DNA of 64,000 nt from Candidatus Desulfosporosinus nitrosoreducens (GTDB taxonomy: Bacteria > Bacillota > Desulfitobacteriia > Desulfitobacteriales > Desulfitobacteriaceae): the NCBI RefSeq assembly GCF_030954495.1, contig NZ_JAVHUW010000051.1:104176-168175 (forward strand). Direction: 5' to 3'. The notes beneath the pieces are model-generated. The model had not been told where the DNA came from. It did no database searches and saw nothing but the letters and a program-made list of their open reading frames with translations. Below are positions 40,864 through 48,945 of this stretch, piece after piece; the stretch's first letter is position 1; each line of letters opens with the position of its first letter. Made by a program: the position numbers and the translations under genes.

Positions 40864-41784
40864 CTACATCCTCTCAATCTCGCTTTTACCTAAAATGCCC
40901 GTCGGTTTGGAAACCAGCAGCAGGATTAAAATCCCAAAGGTAAAAACGTCTTTCCAGGCGGAGCCAACAAAAGGAATTTGCGTTCCGGCAGTTTCCAAAA
41001 GGCCCAAAATAAGACCCCCGAGCATAGCCCCCGGTATGCTGCCGATGCCGCCGATAACCGCTGCCGTAAAAGCCTTCAAGCCAATGATAAAGCCCATGTA
41101 AAAATTAATACTGCCGTAATAGACACCGGCCATGACTCCCGCCGCCGCCGCTAAAGCAGAGCCGACAAAGAAAGTCAGGCCGATGGTTTTCGTGACATTA
41201 ATCCCCATCAAACGGCAGGCGTCCTGATCAAGGGCTATCGCGCGCATAGCTTTGCCGTACATAGTCCGGTTGATGAACCAGTATAAACAAAGCATCAGAA
41301 TTGCCGTTGCCACGACCATAATGATCTGAGTATAAGTAATATTTACCGGACCAACGCTGATTCCGTCATAGCCCAAACTGGTAGTAAAAGCTTTATATTC
41401 TCCGCTGGTCATAACCATAACTGTGTTAAACAAGGTGAAAGAGACACCTACCGCCGTAATCAGCAGCGACATGCGCGGTGCCCGTTTATTTAAGAGCGGT
41501 TGATAAGCAACTCTATGAATCACCATTCCCAGAAGTCCCACCAGAACCATGCTGATCACCAAGGCCACGGTAATTCCCAACCAACCGACACCTAATATAC
41601 TTCCGAAAATACCAAGAGCTCCGAAGCCGACAAACGCCCCCACCATATAAATATCGCCGTGAGCGAAATTGAGGAGCTTAATAATTCCATAAACCATAGA
41701 ATAGCCGAGAGCGACAAGGCTATAAAAGGAACCCAGAATCAACCCATTGACAAGCTGCTGAATTACGAGATAAAACACTGACAT
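40864..41784 (-). CDS. livH: ABC transporter permease LivH
   Basis: A 306-residue permease. QQLVNGLILGSFYSLVALGYSMVYGI at the N-terminus and NFAHGDIYMVGAF are the LivH signature; AFTAAVIGGIGSIPGAMLGGLILG closes it. About eight membrane helices. Separated from livK by 257 bases that hold a dispersed repeat and a strong hairpin. Confidence 0.9.
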   Translation of the reverse strand: MSVFYLVIQQLVNGLILGSFYSLVALGYSMVYGIIKLLNFAHGDIYMVGAFVGFGALGIFGSILGVGWLGITVALVISMVLVGLLGMVIHRVAYQPLLNKRAPRMSLLITAVGVSFTLFNTVMVMTSGEYKAFTTSLGYDGISVGPVNITYTQIIMVVATAILMLCLYWFINRTMYGKAMRAIALDQDACRLMGINVTKTIGLTFFVGSALAAAAGVMAGVYYGSINFYMGFIIGLKAFTAAVIGGIGSIPGAMLGGLILGLLETAGTQIPFVGSAWKDVFTFGILILLLVSKPTGILGKSEIERM

Positions 41785-41835
41785 GGCACAACACCCCTCA
41801 CCCTCTTTGAGCTAGCAGAAAAAATTCTTTCTCTC

Positions 41836-41969
41836 TTTATCCGCTGACTAATTCGCTCTACGACTCCCGCTTCCGGAAGCGGTGAGTTAAGAGCGGCTAA
41901 TTCCCTGGATAAGTGCGACTAAGATTCAGATGGAGTTAAAAACTCCACCTGAATCAAGTCTGCTTTATT
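41836..41969 (-). repeat. 134-nt dispersed structured repeat, copy B
   Basis: Reverse-complement copy of 1274-1407, equal in length and about 90% identical by eye. It lies between livK and livH, inside a presumed operon, so it would be transcribed as RNA in the same sense as copy A when copy A is read on the plus strand. Confidence 0.75.
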
Positions 41970-41992
41970 CCGGAAATTTCTTACGGTTGTCT

Positions 41993-42025
41993 AAGGACGA
42001 CTGGGAAAGCTTCCCGGTCGTCCTT
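41993..42025 (-). terminator. Hairpin after livK (attenuator-like)
   Basis: AAGGACGAC-GGGA pairs with TCCC-GTCGTCCTT (one wobble/mismatch), 17 bases beyond the livK stop, with no T-run after it. Such hairpins stabilise the binding-protein mRNA or cut read-through into the permease genes. Confidence 0.55.
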
Positions 42026-42041
42026 AAAAACAGCTTTATTC

Positions 42042-43202
42042 TTATTGCAAAACGAATTTTCCGCCCTTAATTTGGAGTACGATGAAGTTACTCTCTTTTA
42101 AAGTTTTATCCGGAGCGAAGGATACTTTACCGGCCAAACCGGGGAAGTCATTGGTCTCGTTCAAGGCTTTGATCACAGCCTTGCCATCCGTGCTTCCAGC
42201 CCGTTTTAAAGCGTCGGCAAGCAGGTTAATGCCGTCATAGGCCAGCGGAGCATAAGCCCCCGGGGTCTGATTGTATTTAGCTTTATAAGCATCGGCAAAC
42301 TGTTTGGCTGCGGGCAGGTAATCTGCAACCGGCGGCGAGAGCACATAGGTGCCTTCACCTGCGGCACCGGCCATCTGGATGAGTTTGGGATCGCTGCTCC
42401 CGTCTCCAACAACAATTGAACCTTTATAACCGCCTTGGCGCAATTGCTTGATCAACAGGGCCCCATCCGCGTAGTAGGCCGTCCAGAAGACCAAATCCGC
42501 ATTTTTGGATTTCAAACTGGTCACTAAAGAAGAAAAGTCCTGCTCTCCCTTCGTGGTAACATCATGGGAAACAACCGTGTTTCCGGCTGCTTTCCAGGCT
42601 GTCTCAGTCTGCTTGGCCAAATCGGAGGAATAGGCGTCTCCTTGTTCGACAATGGCAACCTTGGCAGCACCCAACTTTTTGAAGAGTTCAACCGCTTTCT
42701 GGGTCTGGTGGACGGCTGTGCCGTTAATTTCGAAGGTATTGCCGGGATTTTGCTCGGCAATTTTCGATGAATTAGCCGCTTCAACGATAAAGGGAATATT
42801 CTTTTCATTGTAAATCGTCAGTGTCGGGACAACGGCACCGGAACAATAACCGCCGACGATGGCCACGACCCCTTCGGAAACCAGCTTATTGGCCGCCGCT
42901 GTTGCTTGTTGCGGATCACAGGCATCATCACCGGTAATAGTCCCTAAAGTCTTGCCGTTGATACCGCCCTTGGCATTCACTTCATCCACGGCCATTTTAA
43001 TGGCGTTCTCCATATCTTTTCCGTAGGTAGCCTCAGAACCGGTCATCGGCAAAGGCACACCTATTTTAATGTCTCCGCTGCCGGCTGTTTGTGTATTCGA
43101 TGTACCGGGAGCCGACGCGGCCGACTGCGAGCCGCATCCTGTAACCATTACCGAAATGGAAAGAAGTGTCACCGCAAGTGTACTGAGAAACTTTTTGGAC
43201 AT
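42042..43202 (-). CDS. livK: Substrate-binding lipoprotein LivK
   Basis: A 386-residue periplasmic-type binding lipoprotein. Signal peptide with lipobox VTGC (cleavage before Cys23), then a Ser/Thr-rich linker and the type I binding fold, starting IKIGVPLPMTGSEATYGKDM, the standard LivK/Leu-Ile-Val motif. First gene of the livKHMGF-GRE operon, with a long leader. Cargo cannot be read from sequence; operon context suggests hydroxyprolines or peptides derived from collagen. Confidence 0.9.
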   Translation of the reverse strand: MSKKFLSTLAVTLLSISVMVTGCGSQSAASAPGTSNTQTAGSGDIKIGVPLPMTGSEATYGKDMENAIKMAVDEVNAKGGINGKTLGTITGDDACDPQQATAAANKLVSEGVVAIVGGYCSGAVVPTLTIYNEKNIPFIVEAANSSKIAEQNPGNTFEINGTAVHQTQKAVELFKKLGAAKVAIVEQGDAYSSDLAKQTETAWKAAGNTVVSHDVTTKGEQDFSSLVTSLKSKNADLVFWTAYYADGALLIKQLRQGGYKGSIVVGDGSSDPKLIQMAGAAGEGTYVLSPPVADYLPAAKQFADAYKAKYNQTPGAYAPLAYDGINLLADALKRAGSTDGKAVIKALNETNDFPGLAGKVSFAPDKTLKESNFIVLQIKGGKFVLQ

Positions 43203-43694
43203 TTTAAATTACCCCTCCTCATTTCCTTTCCTATGTAGCACCCTCAACTTTTTCCTCCCACGCCTCACCTCCTAGTTCCGGACCCAACTTACTATCGCCA
43301 AAATTAAACAAAATGGTTTGCATAACACTTTGATCCGGTCAAAATAACCTAACCAAGGAATCAGTGAATAACCTTTATGCTCAAACTTGGTAAAAAGTTC
43401 ACAGCGCTAACATTCAATGTTGAAGTAAGAGAATCCTTATAGAAGGCAAAGCGCCGCAAAGAGCGGTGCCACCAGCAAAGTATATTGGAGAAGGACAAGA
43501 CATTTATCCGTATAAATTTGTATAAACCTGTACCATACTCTCCGTTAAAGAGAAGTATGCTTGTAATTTAGTTTTTCTTTAGAAGGCAGAAAATTTCCAT
43601 ATATTAAACTATTTGTCTTCGCTTTTATTTCGAATCTTGAAACTTCACCATAAAAGCGAGTACATATTTTATAATAATTCACTCTTTTTTTAAC
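43203..43694 (-). promoter_or_regulatory. Long structured leader of the liv/GRE operon; T-box-like element
   Basis: About 490 bases of leader with no open frame. On the minus strand a first stem-loop (CGCTTTTAT with ATAAAAGCG, 43620-43628/43650-43658) is followed by CATACTTCTC/GAGAGTATG, then by TGCTGGTGGCACCGCT at 43463-43473, which matches the T-box antiterminator core GGTGGnACCGC, and an adjacent CCGC/GCGG hairpin. It sits about 225 bases after the promoter, the usual place of a T-box. I could not identify a specifier loop or a clear terminator, and 260 bases remain before livK, so the call is tentative. Confidence 0.35.
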
Positions 43695-43700
43695 TATGAT

Positions 43701-43728
43701 AATATAGTACCAGTACTTACTCTGTCAA
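43701..43728 (-). promoter_or_regulatory. Promoter of the liv/GRE operon
   Basis: TTGACA (43723-43728) and TATATT (43701-43706) with a 16-base spacer, in an AT-rich stretch. No sigma-54 site was found here. Confidence 0.6.
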
Positions 43729-43788
43729 TAATTATATTGTATACTCGCCGCTAATCTCTCGTGTTATATAGAAGGACCAGGCGCACCT

Positions 43789-44598
43789 TTAGAGAGCCAG
43801 ACTCTTCCGCCGAAATAGCGCTCCGGCCAGGAGAAAGGCTGTCCCGGAGATGGAGCTTAAGACAAGGAACCCTTTCGCGGGTAAAATCCTTCCTTGCAAA
43901 ATTTCCTGAGGCCGGAACAAGCCAAAGGGTGTGAAGTATTTAAGATTAGAAAATCGTTCACTGAGACAGGACACAACATCAAGCCCGTAGAAACAACCGC
44001 TTAAAGCACCAGCCAGACGCAGGGACTCTTCCTCCGAATCAAAGAGCACCCCCAGCAACAAGCTGTAAGCACCTACTACAGCGCCCAAACCAAAGCCTGA
44101 AATTGCCATTCGGAAATATTGCCAGCGGGGAATTTTCACCCCGAAAAAAGACGTGGTCGTGTACAATCCCCCCAACGTTGCACCCGTAACCATAAATAAT
44201 TCCGTTAAAAGTACGCCGATTTGAGTATTGAGAATTTCGAACCGGGAAAGGGGAGAGGACAAAGGGTAGGCCAGGAAACCTTGTTTAACCATATGCGCCA
44301 CTAAAGTATTTGATGTGCTTATTCCATAAACAGAAATAAGCAACGTCCACAACCGGCCTAACAGCTGGGCCGAAATATAAGCCTCATAGGACATATCTAC
44401 TTCTTCCCCCGTGGAAACCCCAAAGACCCGCTTTACAGGATCGGGAAAACTTTGGGGTATATCTTCTATTACGGGGGACTCGACGAGAACAGGATAAACC
44501 CAGGTTACAAGCCATTCGTAGAAAATCAACCCCAGCGAACAGCCCAGAATTTTTTTGCTTTCATGTTTGAGCATTGCCCAATATAAGGTGTCATTCAT
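43789..44598 (-). CDS. ABC-2-type permease, paralogue 2
   Basis: A 269-residue membrane protein with six probable helices. It starts MNDTLYWAMLKHESKKILG, aligning with the other permease (45693) at MNRALFRAMFKKQGKKTFN, which also fixes the start; GAGGTG is eight bases upstream. Shared features include QLLGRLWTLLISVYGISTSNTLVA and YPLSSPLSRFEILNTQIGVL. Probably forms a heterodimer with the paralogue under the ATPase at 46462. Cargo unknown. Confidence 0.75.
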   Translation of the reverse strand: MNDTLYWAMLKHESKKILGCSLGLIFYEWLVTWVYPVLVESPVIEDIPQSFPDPVKRVFGVSTGEEVDMSYEAYISAQLLGRLWTLLISVYGISTSNTLVAHMVKQGFLAYPLSSPLSRFEILNTQIGVLLTELFMVTGATLGGLYTTTSFFGVKIPRWQYFRMAISGFGLGAVVGAYSLLLGVLFDSEEESLRLAGALSGCFYGLDVVSCLSERFSNLKYFTPFGLFRPQEILQGRILPAKGFLVLSSISGTAFLLAGALFRRKSLAL

Positions 44599-44616
44599 AA
44601 AAGTCACCTCGATGTT

Positions 44617-45651
44617 TTAGCCCTCATCCGCTCCTTGAGCGGCAAAGAAATAGTGGGATGTTCCCAAAGGCATCACTGAAATATTGATGTCCCTGTATCC
44701 GGTCTGCCGCAGAACCGAGGTAACCTCCTGTTCGGTTGGCAGGCCCTCAAAGCCTTGATGGCAGGCTAGAAAGAAACTCATAAGATTCTGGGGCAGATGA
44801 GTCCGAAAAACCCGGACCGGATCACCCTGACGGACGGCCGTCAAGATCCCCACTTGACCTCCCGGGACCAATAGCCCTTTAATTTTTTCTAACAGTTCGA
44901 TCCTTTGGGCCTGGCTGAAATAGTAAATACTGTTGTTCAGAAGGCAAAGATCAAAGGGGCCGAATTCCTTGAGAAATGGGTTTTCTTGCTCACCGAGGGC
45001 TAAAATGTCCTGACAGAGAATCTGAACTCTCCCTTCACAGTCCTGAACCCGCTCCCGGGCCCGGCCAACAACAATGGGATTCATCTCTAAACCCACTCCC
45101 TGAAGTTCCGGGAATTCATCGGCCAACCTTTTTAAATAGCGGCCTTCCCCACAGCCCAGATCCAGAACCTTCCGCCACTGCTCCTTTTGGCATTTCGTGC
45201 GCAGGAAAGGCCATACAAAAGGCTCGGAAGCCATGGAAGCTTTAGAAATCAGTTCATCCTCCATATCGGACCCTATCTTCAATTTCTCCCTCTGTTTCGT
45301 GATAAGACGCGGGAGCTCGGCAAACCCTGCCGCCCAATGCCCCATCAATTCTTTATATAACGCTTGCAGGCCTAAGTTTTTATAGTTGTTGATGGCTCTG
45401 GCAAGCTTCGTCGCTTGGAAGCGGCCTTCCCGCTTAGTGAGCAGATCCAGATAATAAGCCTGCTCCAGCCAATGCTCCAGCAGCGTTTCATCCCAACCCG
45501 GATGTAAAACCATCACCTCGTGCAAACTGCTTGCCGTTTCCATCTCTGTCCACAGATCCAATTCCAAACCGGTCTGAACTACCCACAGAAAACCTAAATA
45601 TTCCATTAAACTCGTAGTTTTGGCCAGCAACGCCAACATACTTACATCCAA
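44617..45651 (-). CDS. SAM-dependent methyltransferase with winged-helix N-terminus
   Basis: A 344-residue class I methyltransferase. The SAM motif is KVLDLGCGEGRYLKRL (residues about 160-175), acidic residue in VGLEMNPIVVG, then FDLCLLNNSIYYF as motif post-I and LLVPGGQVGIL. The N-terminal 130 residues resemble the winged-helix dimerisation domain of small-molecule O-methyltransferases (LHEVMVLHPGWDETLLEHWL). Starts with TTG nine bases after GAGGAG. It is wedged between the two permease genes of one transporter, suggesting the cargo or a co-made metabolite is methylated. Confidence 0.82.
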   Translation of the reverse strand: MDVSMLALLAKTTSLMEYLGFLWVVQTGLELDLWTEMETASSLHEVMVLHPGWDETLLEHWLEQAYYLDLLTKREGRFQATKLARAINNYKNLGLQALYKELMGHWAAGFAELPRLITKQREKLKIGSDMEDELISKASMASEPFVWPFLRTKCQKEQWRKVLDLGCGEGRYLKRLADEFPELQGVGLEMNPIVVGRARERVQDCEGRVQILCQDILALGEQENPFLKEFGPFDLCLLNNSIYYFSQAQRIELLEKIKGLLVPGGQVGILTAVRQGDPVRVFRTHLPQNLMSFFLACHQGFEGLPTEQEVTSVLRQTGYRDINISVMPLGTSHYFFAAQGADEG

Positions 45652-45692
45652 GTAATCTCACTCCTCTTGGTTTTTTTAACCTTCTTCACAAG

Positions 45693-46493
45693 TTAAACGC
45701 AAAGATCTTTTTCCGCAAAAATATAGGCGGAGAGCTTTAGGCAAACAGCCGAAAGAGCCAATAATAACAGAGTCTGAGCCGTAGGCCTCTTTCCCTCCAA
45801 GGCCTCAAGAGGGCGGAACCAGCCAAAGATCGTTAAGTTTTTAAGCCCTGAAAAGCGCTCGTCAAGACTGGCAAGAACATCCAGAACATAGAAGCCAAAG
45901 GTCACACAGGCCGAGGCTAAAATTACCTGCTCTTCATTGCTGAATAAGCTTGAAAACAGCAAACTATAGGAGCCCACCGCAAGGAACAAGGCAAAGCCCA
46001 AGACTCCCAAATAAAAATAATTCCCTTCATCCTGAGAGATGGCAAAGAGTTTCCTTTCTCCCCAAATCCCCAGCTCCGTTAAGAGCAGCATCAAAGCCAG
46101 GCCGCTGATGATTACGGCGATTTGAGTTGACAGGACATCAAGACGTCCCGCGGGAGAGGAAAGCAGATAGGCCATCCCTCCATCGGAAACGAGTTGAGCG
46201 ACTAATTCGTTGGCCGTACTTATGGTATAAATCCCCATCACGAGTATCCAAACTTGCCCGAAGCATTGGCTGGCAACAAAAGACTCAAAACGGTTGAGCG
46301 CGGAATCTGAGGTTACCCTAAAGACACGCGCCAGCTTCGGTAAGCCCTTGGAGAGTTGCGCCAGGCCTTTCGATTGGGATAGAGTCGGAAAAACCCCGAT
46401 CAGCAGAAGATTATAGAGCGTCAGGCCGAGGGCATAATTGAAGGTTTTTTTACCTTGCTTCTTAAACATGGCCCGGAATAATGCCCTGTTCAA
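45693..46493 (-). CDS. ABC-2-type permease, paralogue 1
   Basis: A 266-residue membrane protein with six probable helices, homologous to 43789 over its length (QCFGQVWILVMGIYTISTANELVAQL; YLLSSPAGRLDVLSTQIAVI). The start is taken as TTG after GGGGGGAGG, from alignment with the paralogue. It overlaps the ATPase gene by about 30 bases. Confidence 0.75.
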   Translation of the reverse strand: MNRALFRAMFKKQGKKTFNYALGLTLYNLLLIGVFPTLSQSKGLAQLSKGLPKLARVFRVTSDSALNRFESFVASQCFGQVWILVMGIYTISTANELVAQLVSDGGMAYLLSSPAGRLDVLSTQIAVIISGLALMLLLTELGIWGERKLFAISQDEGNYFYLGVLGFALFLAVGSYSLLFSSLFSNEEQVILASACVTFGFYVLDVLASLDERFSGLKNLTIFGWFRPLEALEGKRPTAQTLLLLALSAVCLKLSAYIFAEKDLCV

Positions 46494-47415
46494 AACCCTC
46501 CCCCCTCTCATAAAAAAACATAAACGCCTCTTCCAATTCCGTCATTTTCTGAGTGAACTCCCTAACCTGAACTTGAGCCAAGGTTTTTAAGAGCGGGTTT
46601 AAATCCCCCTGAATTTCCACGATAACTTGATTTTCCTGAACCCTGGACACTTTTAAACCGCTCTGGAAGATAAATTCGGCCTGTTCCGGAGTTTCTACCA
46701 CAATTTCAAACGTCCGCTGCTGTTCCTGACGGAGCTTTTGAATCTCCTCGACAGCAACCAGCTCCCCCGCCCGAATCATTCCTACCTGATCACAGGTCCG
46801 CTCAATTTCCGGAAACATGTGAGAGGATATCAATATTGTCTTGCCCCGTTTTTTTTCTTCCAGAACCAAATCGATAAACACTTTTTGCATCAGAGGGTCA
46901 AGACCTGATGTCGGCTCATCCAAAATTAAAACCTCCGCATCCAACATCAGAGTATTAATGATGCCTAACTTTTGCTTCATGCCTTTGGACATTTTTTTGA
47001 TAGGTTGTTTGAGATTGAGATCCAAGTCTTCCGCTAAAGCGGCACGGCGTTGGAAAAAAACCGGTCTATCCCCGTGCATCCCGGCCATAAGATTTAAAAA
47101 CTCCAGCCCCGACATCTCTTTGAGAAAATTCATTTCCCCGGGAAGATACCCCACCAAGGCTTTGACCTCTTTAGAGTTGTGCCAGCAATCCAATTCATGA
47201 ATTCTGGCATAGCCGGCATCGGCTTTAATAAAGCCCATTAAGTGCCGGATCACGGTTGTCTTCCCCGCTCCATTAGGCCCCAAGAGACCAAACACTTCTC
47301 CTTCCCGAACCTGAAAGGTCACCGCCTTCAGCCCGGCAACGCTGCTCCCCGCCGTTTTTTTGCTTTTTGCTCCCGCTCTAATATAGGTTTTGGACAGATC
47401 TTTAACCTCGATCAT
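46462..47415 (-). CDS. ABC transporter ATPase (ABC-2 exporter)
   Basis: A 317-residue ATPase with Walker A GPNGAGKTT, signature MSKGMKQKLGIINTLM, Walker B VLILDEPTSGL, and a C-terminal extension (about 230-310) typical of antibiotic/lipid exporters of the CcmA/DrrA type. A Lys-rich insert near the N-terminus (GAKSKKTAGS) is unusual. It overlaps the UbiB gene by four bases, so kinase and exporter are in one operon. Confidence 0.88.
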   Translation of the reverse strand: MIEVKDLSKTYIRAGAKSKKTAGSSVAGLKAVTFQVREGEVFGLLGPNGAGKTTVIRHLMGFIKADAGYARIHELDCWHNSKEVKALVGYLPGEMNFLKEMSGLEFLNLMAGMHGDRPVFFQRRAALAEDLDLNLKQPIKKMSKGMKQKLGIINTLMLDAEVLILDEPTSGLDPLMQKVFIDLVLEEKKRGKTILISSHMFPEIERTCDQVGMIRAGELVAVEEIQKLRQEQQRTFEIVVETPEQAEFIFQSGLKVSRVQENQVIVEIQGDLNPLLKTLAQVQVREFTQKMTELEEAFMFFYERGEGFEQGIIPGHV

Positions 47416-48752
47416 GGTTTTAACACCTTCTTCAACGTGAAAACTTTCTTTAGCCAGGATCTCAGCGCAAAATGCTCTACAATCAAGCGTTTGCGGAAGG
47501 GCTTGACTAATTCGGCCAGACTCATGCCAGGATCAAGCTCATGAACGATCCCTTCAAGGGTCAAAAGGGATTTTCCCAATAAAACGAACTCCGGAGGAAA
47601 TTCGATATCGTGCCGGAAGGCCAAATTCATACAGTCATCCACCAGGTTATGCAGAGCTATTTGAGCGATGGGAACGTCTAAATGTTTCCTCTGCATTTCC
47701 GCCAGATCCTGACACAAACTCTCCAACTCTGAATTTCGGGCAGTTAAGCCCAGCTGCAGCAGCGCCTTAGCCATGGCCCGGGTATCCCGCCGGTTCAAGG
47801 CCATGATTAAATCAAACAAAGCGCCTTTCAAAGCCGGAGTCAAGGTTCCGACAATGCCGAAGTCCACATAGCCAATTCTCTCTCCGGGCAAAACGAGAAT
47901 GTTCCCCGGATGCGGGTCCCCATGGAAGACACCGTCTCTTACAATTTGCAGAAGCAAAGAGTGGCTGAGAAGCTCAGCAATTCTTTTGCCGTCATAAAGA
48001 GCTAAAACCTTCTCCCGCTCGTTAAGTTTTACCCCTTCAAGATAAGACATGGTCAGCACACGCCGGGTTGTATGGCTCCAATAAATACTCGGAAAAACAA
48101 CCCGCTGATCTTTAACAAACCCTTGGGCTACTGTTTCGGCATTTTTTCCCTCGCGGAGATAATCTTGCTCATTTTCCAGCCAGCGCGAAAACTCTCTCAA
48201 TATTCCTGACAGAAAATAGTTTTGGACTTTAGGAAAACGGCGTTCCAGTAAAGGGATAATTTCTGCGATGATTTCCAAATCCGTGCGAATTATTCCGGCA
48301 ATGTTAGGGCGTTGTACTTTGACCGCGACGGGTTCTCCCGATTTTAAACGCGCATAATGGACCTGACCTATTGAAGCGGCGGCCAAAGGGGAGGGATTAA
48401 AATCAGAGAAAAGCGACTGGAGAGGAGCTCCCAGTTCCTGTTCAATGGTTCGCCGTATAAGCTCGAAAGGAAGCTGGGGCACTCTGTCTTGAAGCTTTTC
48501 CAATTCTTTGATAATTGGCCCGGGAATAAGGTCAGGGCGTGTGCTGGCGAATTGGCCTATTTTTATAAACGTCGGACCCAGGTCAGCCAAAACGCGCCGG
48601 ATGCCCTGGCCTAAAGAAGCCATTCCCGCTTCTGTTATTCTTCGATTGCCCGAACCCATATTTTCCAAAAGAATAAAGCCAAATCCGTGGCGCATTAGAA
48701 CGGACAAGATCTCCTGATACCGGCTGAAATGCCGGAAAATCGTTGCAAGCAC
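47412..48752 (-). CDS. UbiB/ABC1 (AarF) atypical kinase-like protein
   Basis: A 446-residue protein of the UbiB/ADCK family. The KxGQ motif is in FIKIGQFASTRPDLIP, the nucleotide-binding Lys in VAVKVQRPNI, catalytic region DGVFHGDPHPGNILV and metal site YVDFGIVGTL. Family members are ATPases needed for isoprenoid-quinone or other prenyl-lipid synthesis. The start is GTG with AAAGGAG ten bases away. It heads an operon with the exporter and lies next to the terpene cyclase-like gene, both consistent with prenyl-lipid metabolism. Confidence 0.88.
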   Translation of the reverse strand: MLATIFRHFSRYQEILSVLMRHGFGFILLENMGSGNRRITEAGMASLGQGIRRVLADLGPTFIKIGQFASTRPDLIPGPIIKELEKLQDRVPQLPFELIRRTIEQELGAPLQSLFSDFNPSPLAAASIGQVHYARLKSGEPVAVKVQRPNIAGIIRTDLEIIAEIIPLLERRFPKVQNYFLSGILREFSRWLENEQDYLREGKNAETVAQGFVKDQRVVFPSIYWSHTTRRVLTMSYLEGVKLNEREKVLALYDGKRIAELLSHSLLLQIVRDGVFHGDPHPGNILVLPGERIGYVDFGIVGTLTPALKGALFDLIMALNRRDTRAMAKALLQLGLTARNSELESLCQDLAEMQRKHLDVPIAQIALHNLVDDCMNLAFRHDIEFPPEFVLLGKSLLTLEGIVHELDPGMSLAELVKPFRKRLIVEHFALRSWLKKVFTLKKVLKP

Positions 48753-48869
48753 AGGAAACGCGCTCCTTTTTCAGACTGCCAAAACACTTTTCTAAGACAA
48801 ATTCTCTTACGCGGGCAGGAAAAGTGATGCTCTATAATATTCCAGCATATGCCAAACGGTTTCTCCTTA

Positions 48870-48923
48870 AATCAAAAAATAAAAAGAGACCGAGTTCTCA
48901 TAATCATTTACAAGAGCTCGGTC
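48870..48923 (-). terminator. Terminator between terpene cyclase and UbiB genes
   Basis: GACCGAG pairs with CTCGGTC, with inner CTCTT/GAGAA pairing, followed on the minus strand by TCTTTTTATTTTTT. It ends the terpene cyclase transcript. Confidence 0.8.
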
Positions 48924-48945
48924 AATGTCTTTGTCTTTCGCTATT

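Noticed and set aside
43203..43420. Sigma-54 promoter before livK
   Set aside because: Sites such as TTGGTTAGG were tested, but none has the GG-to-GC spacing of 12 bases.
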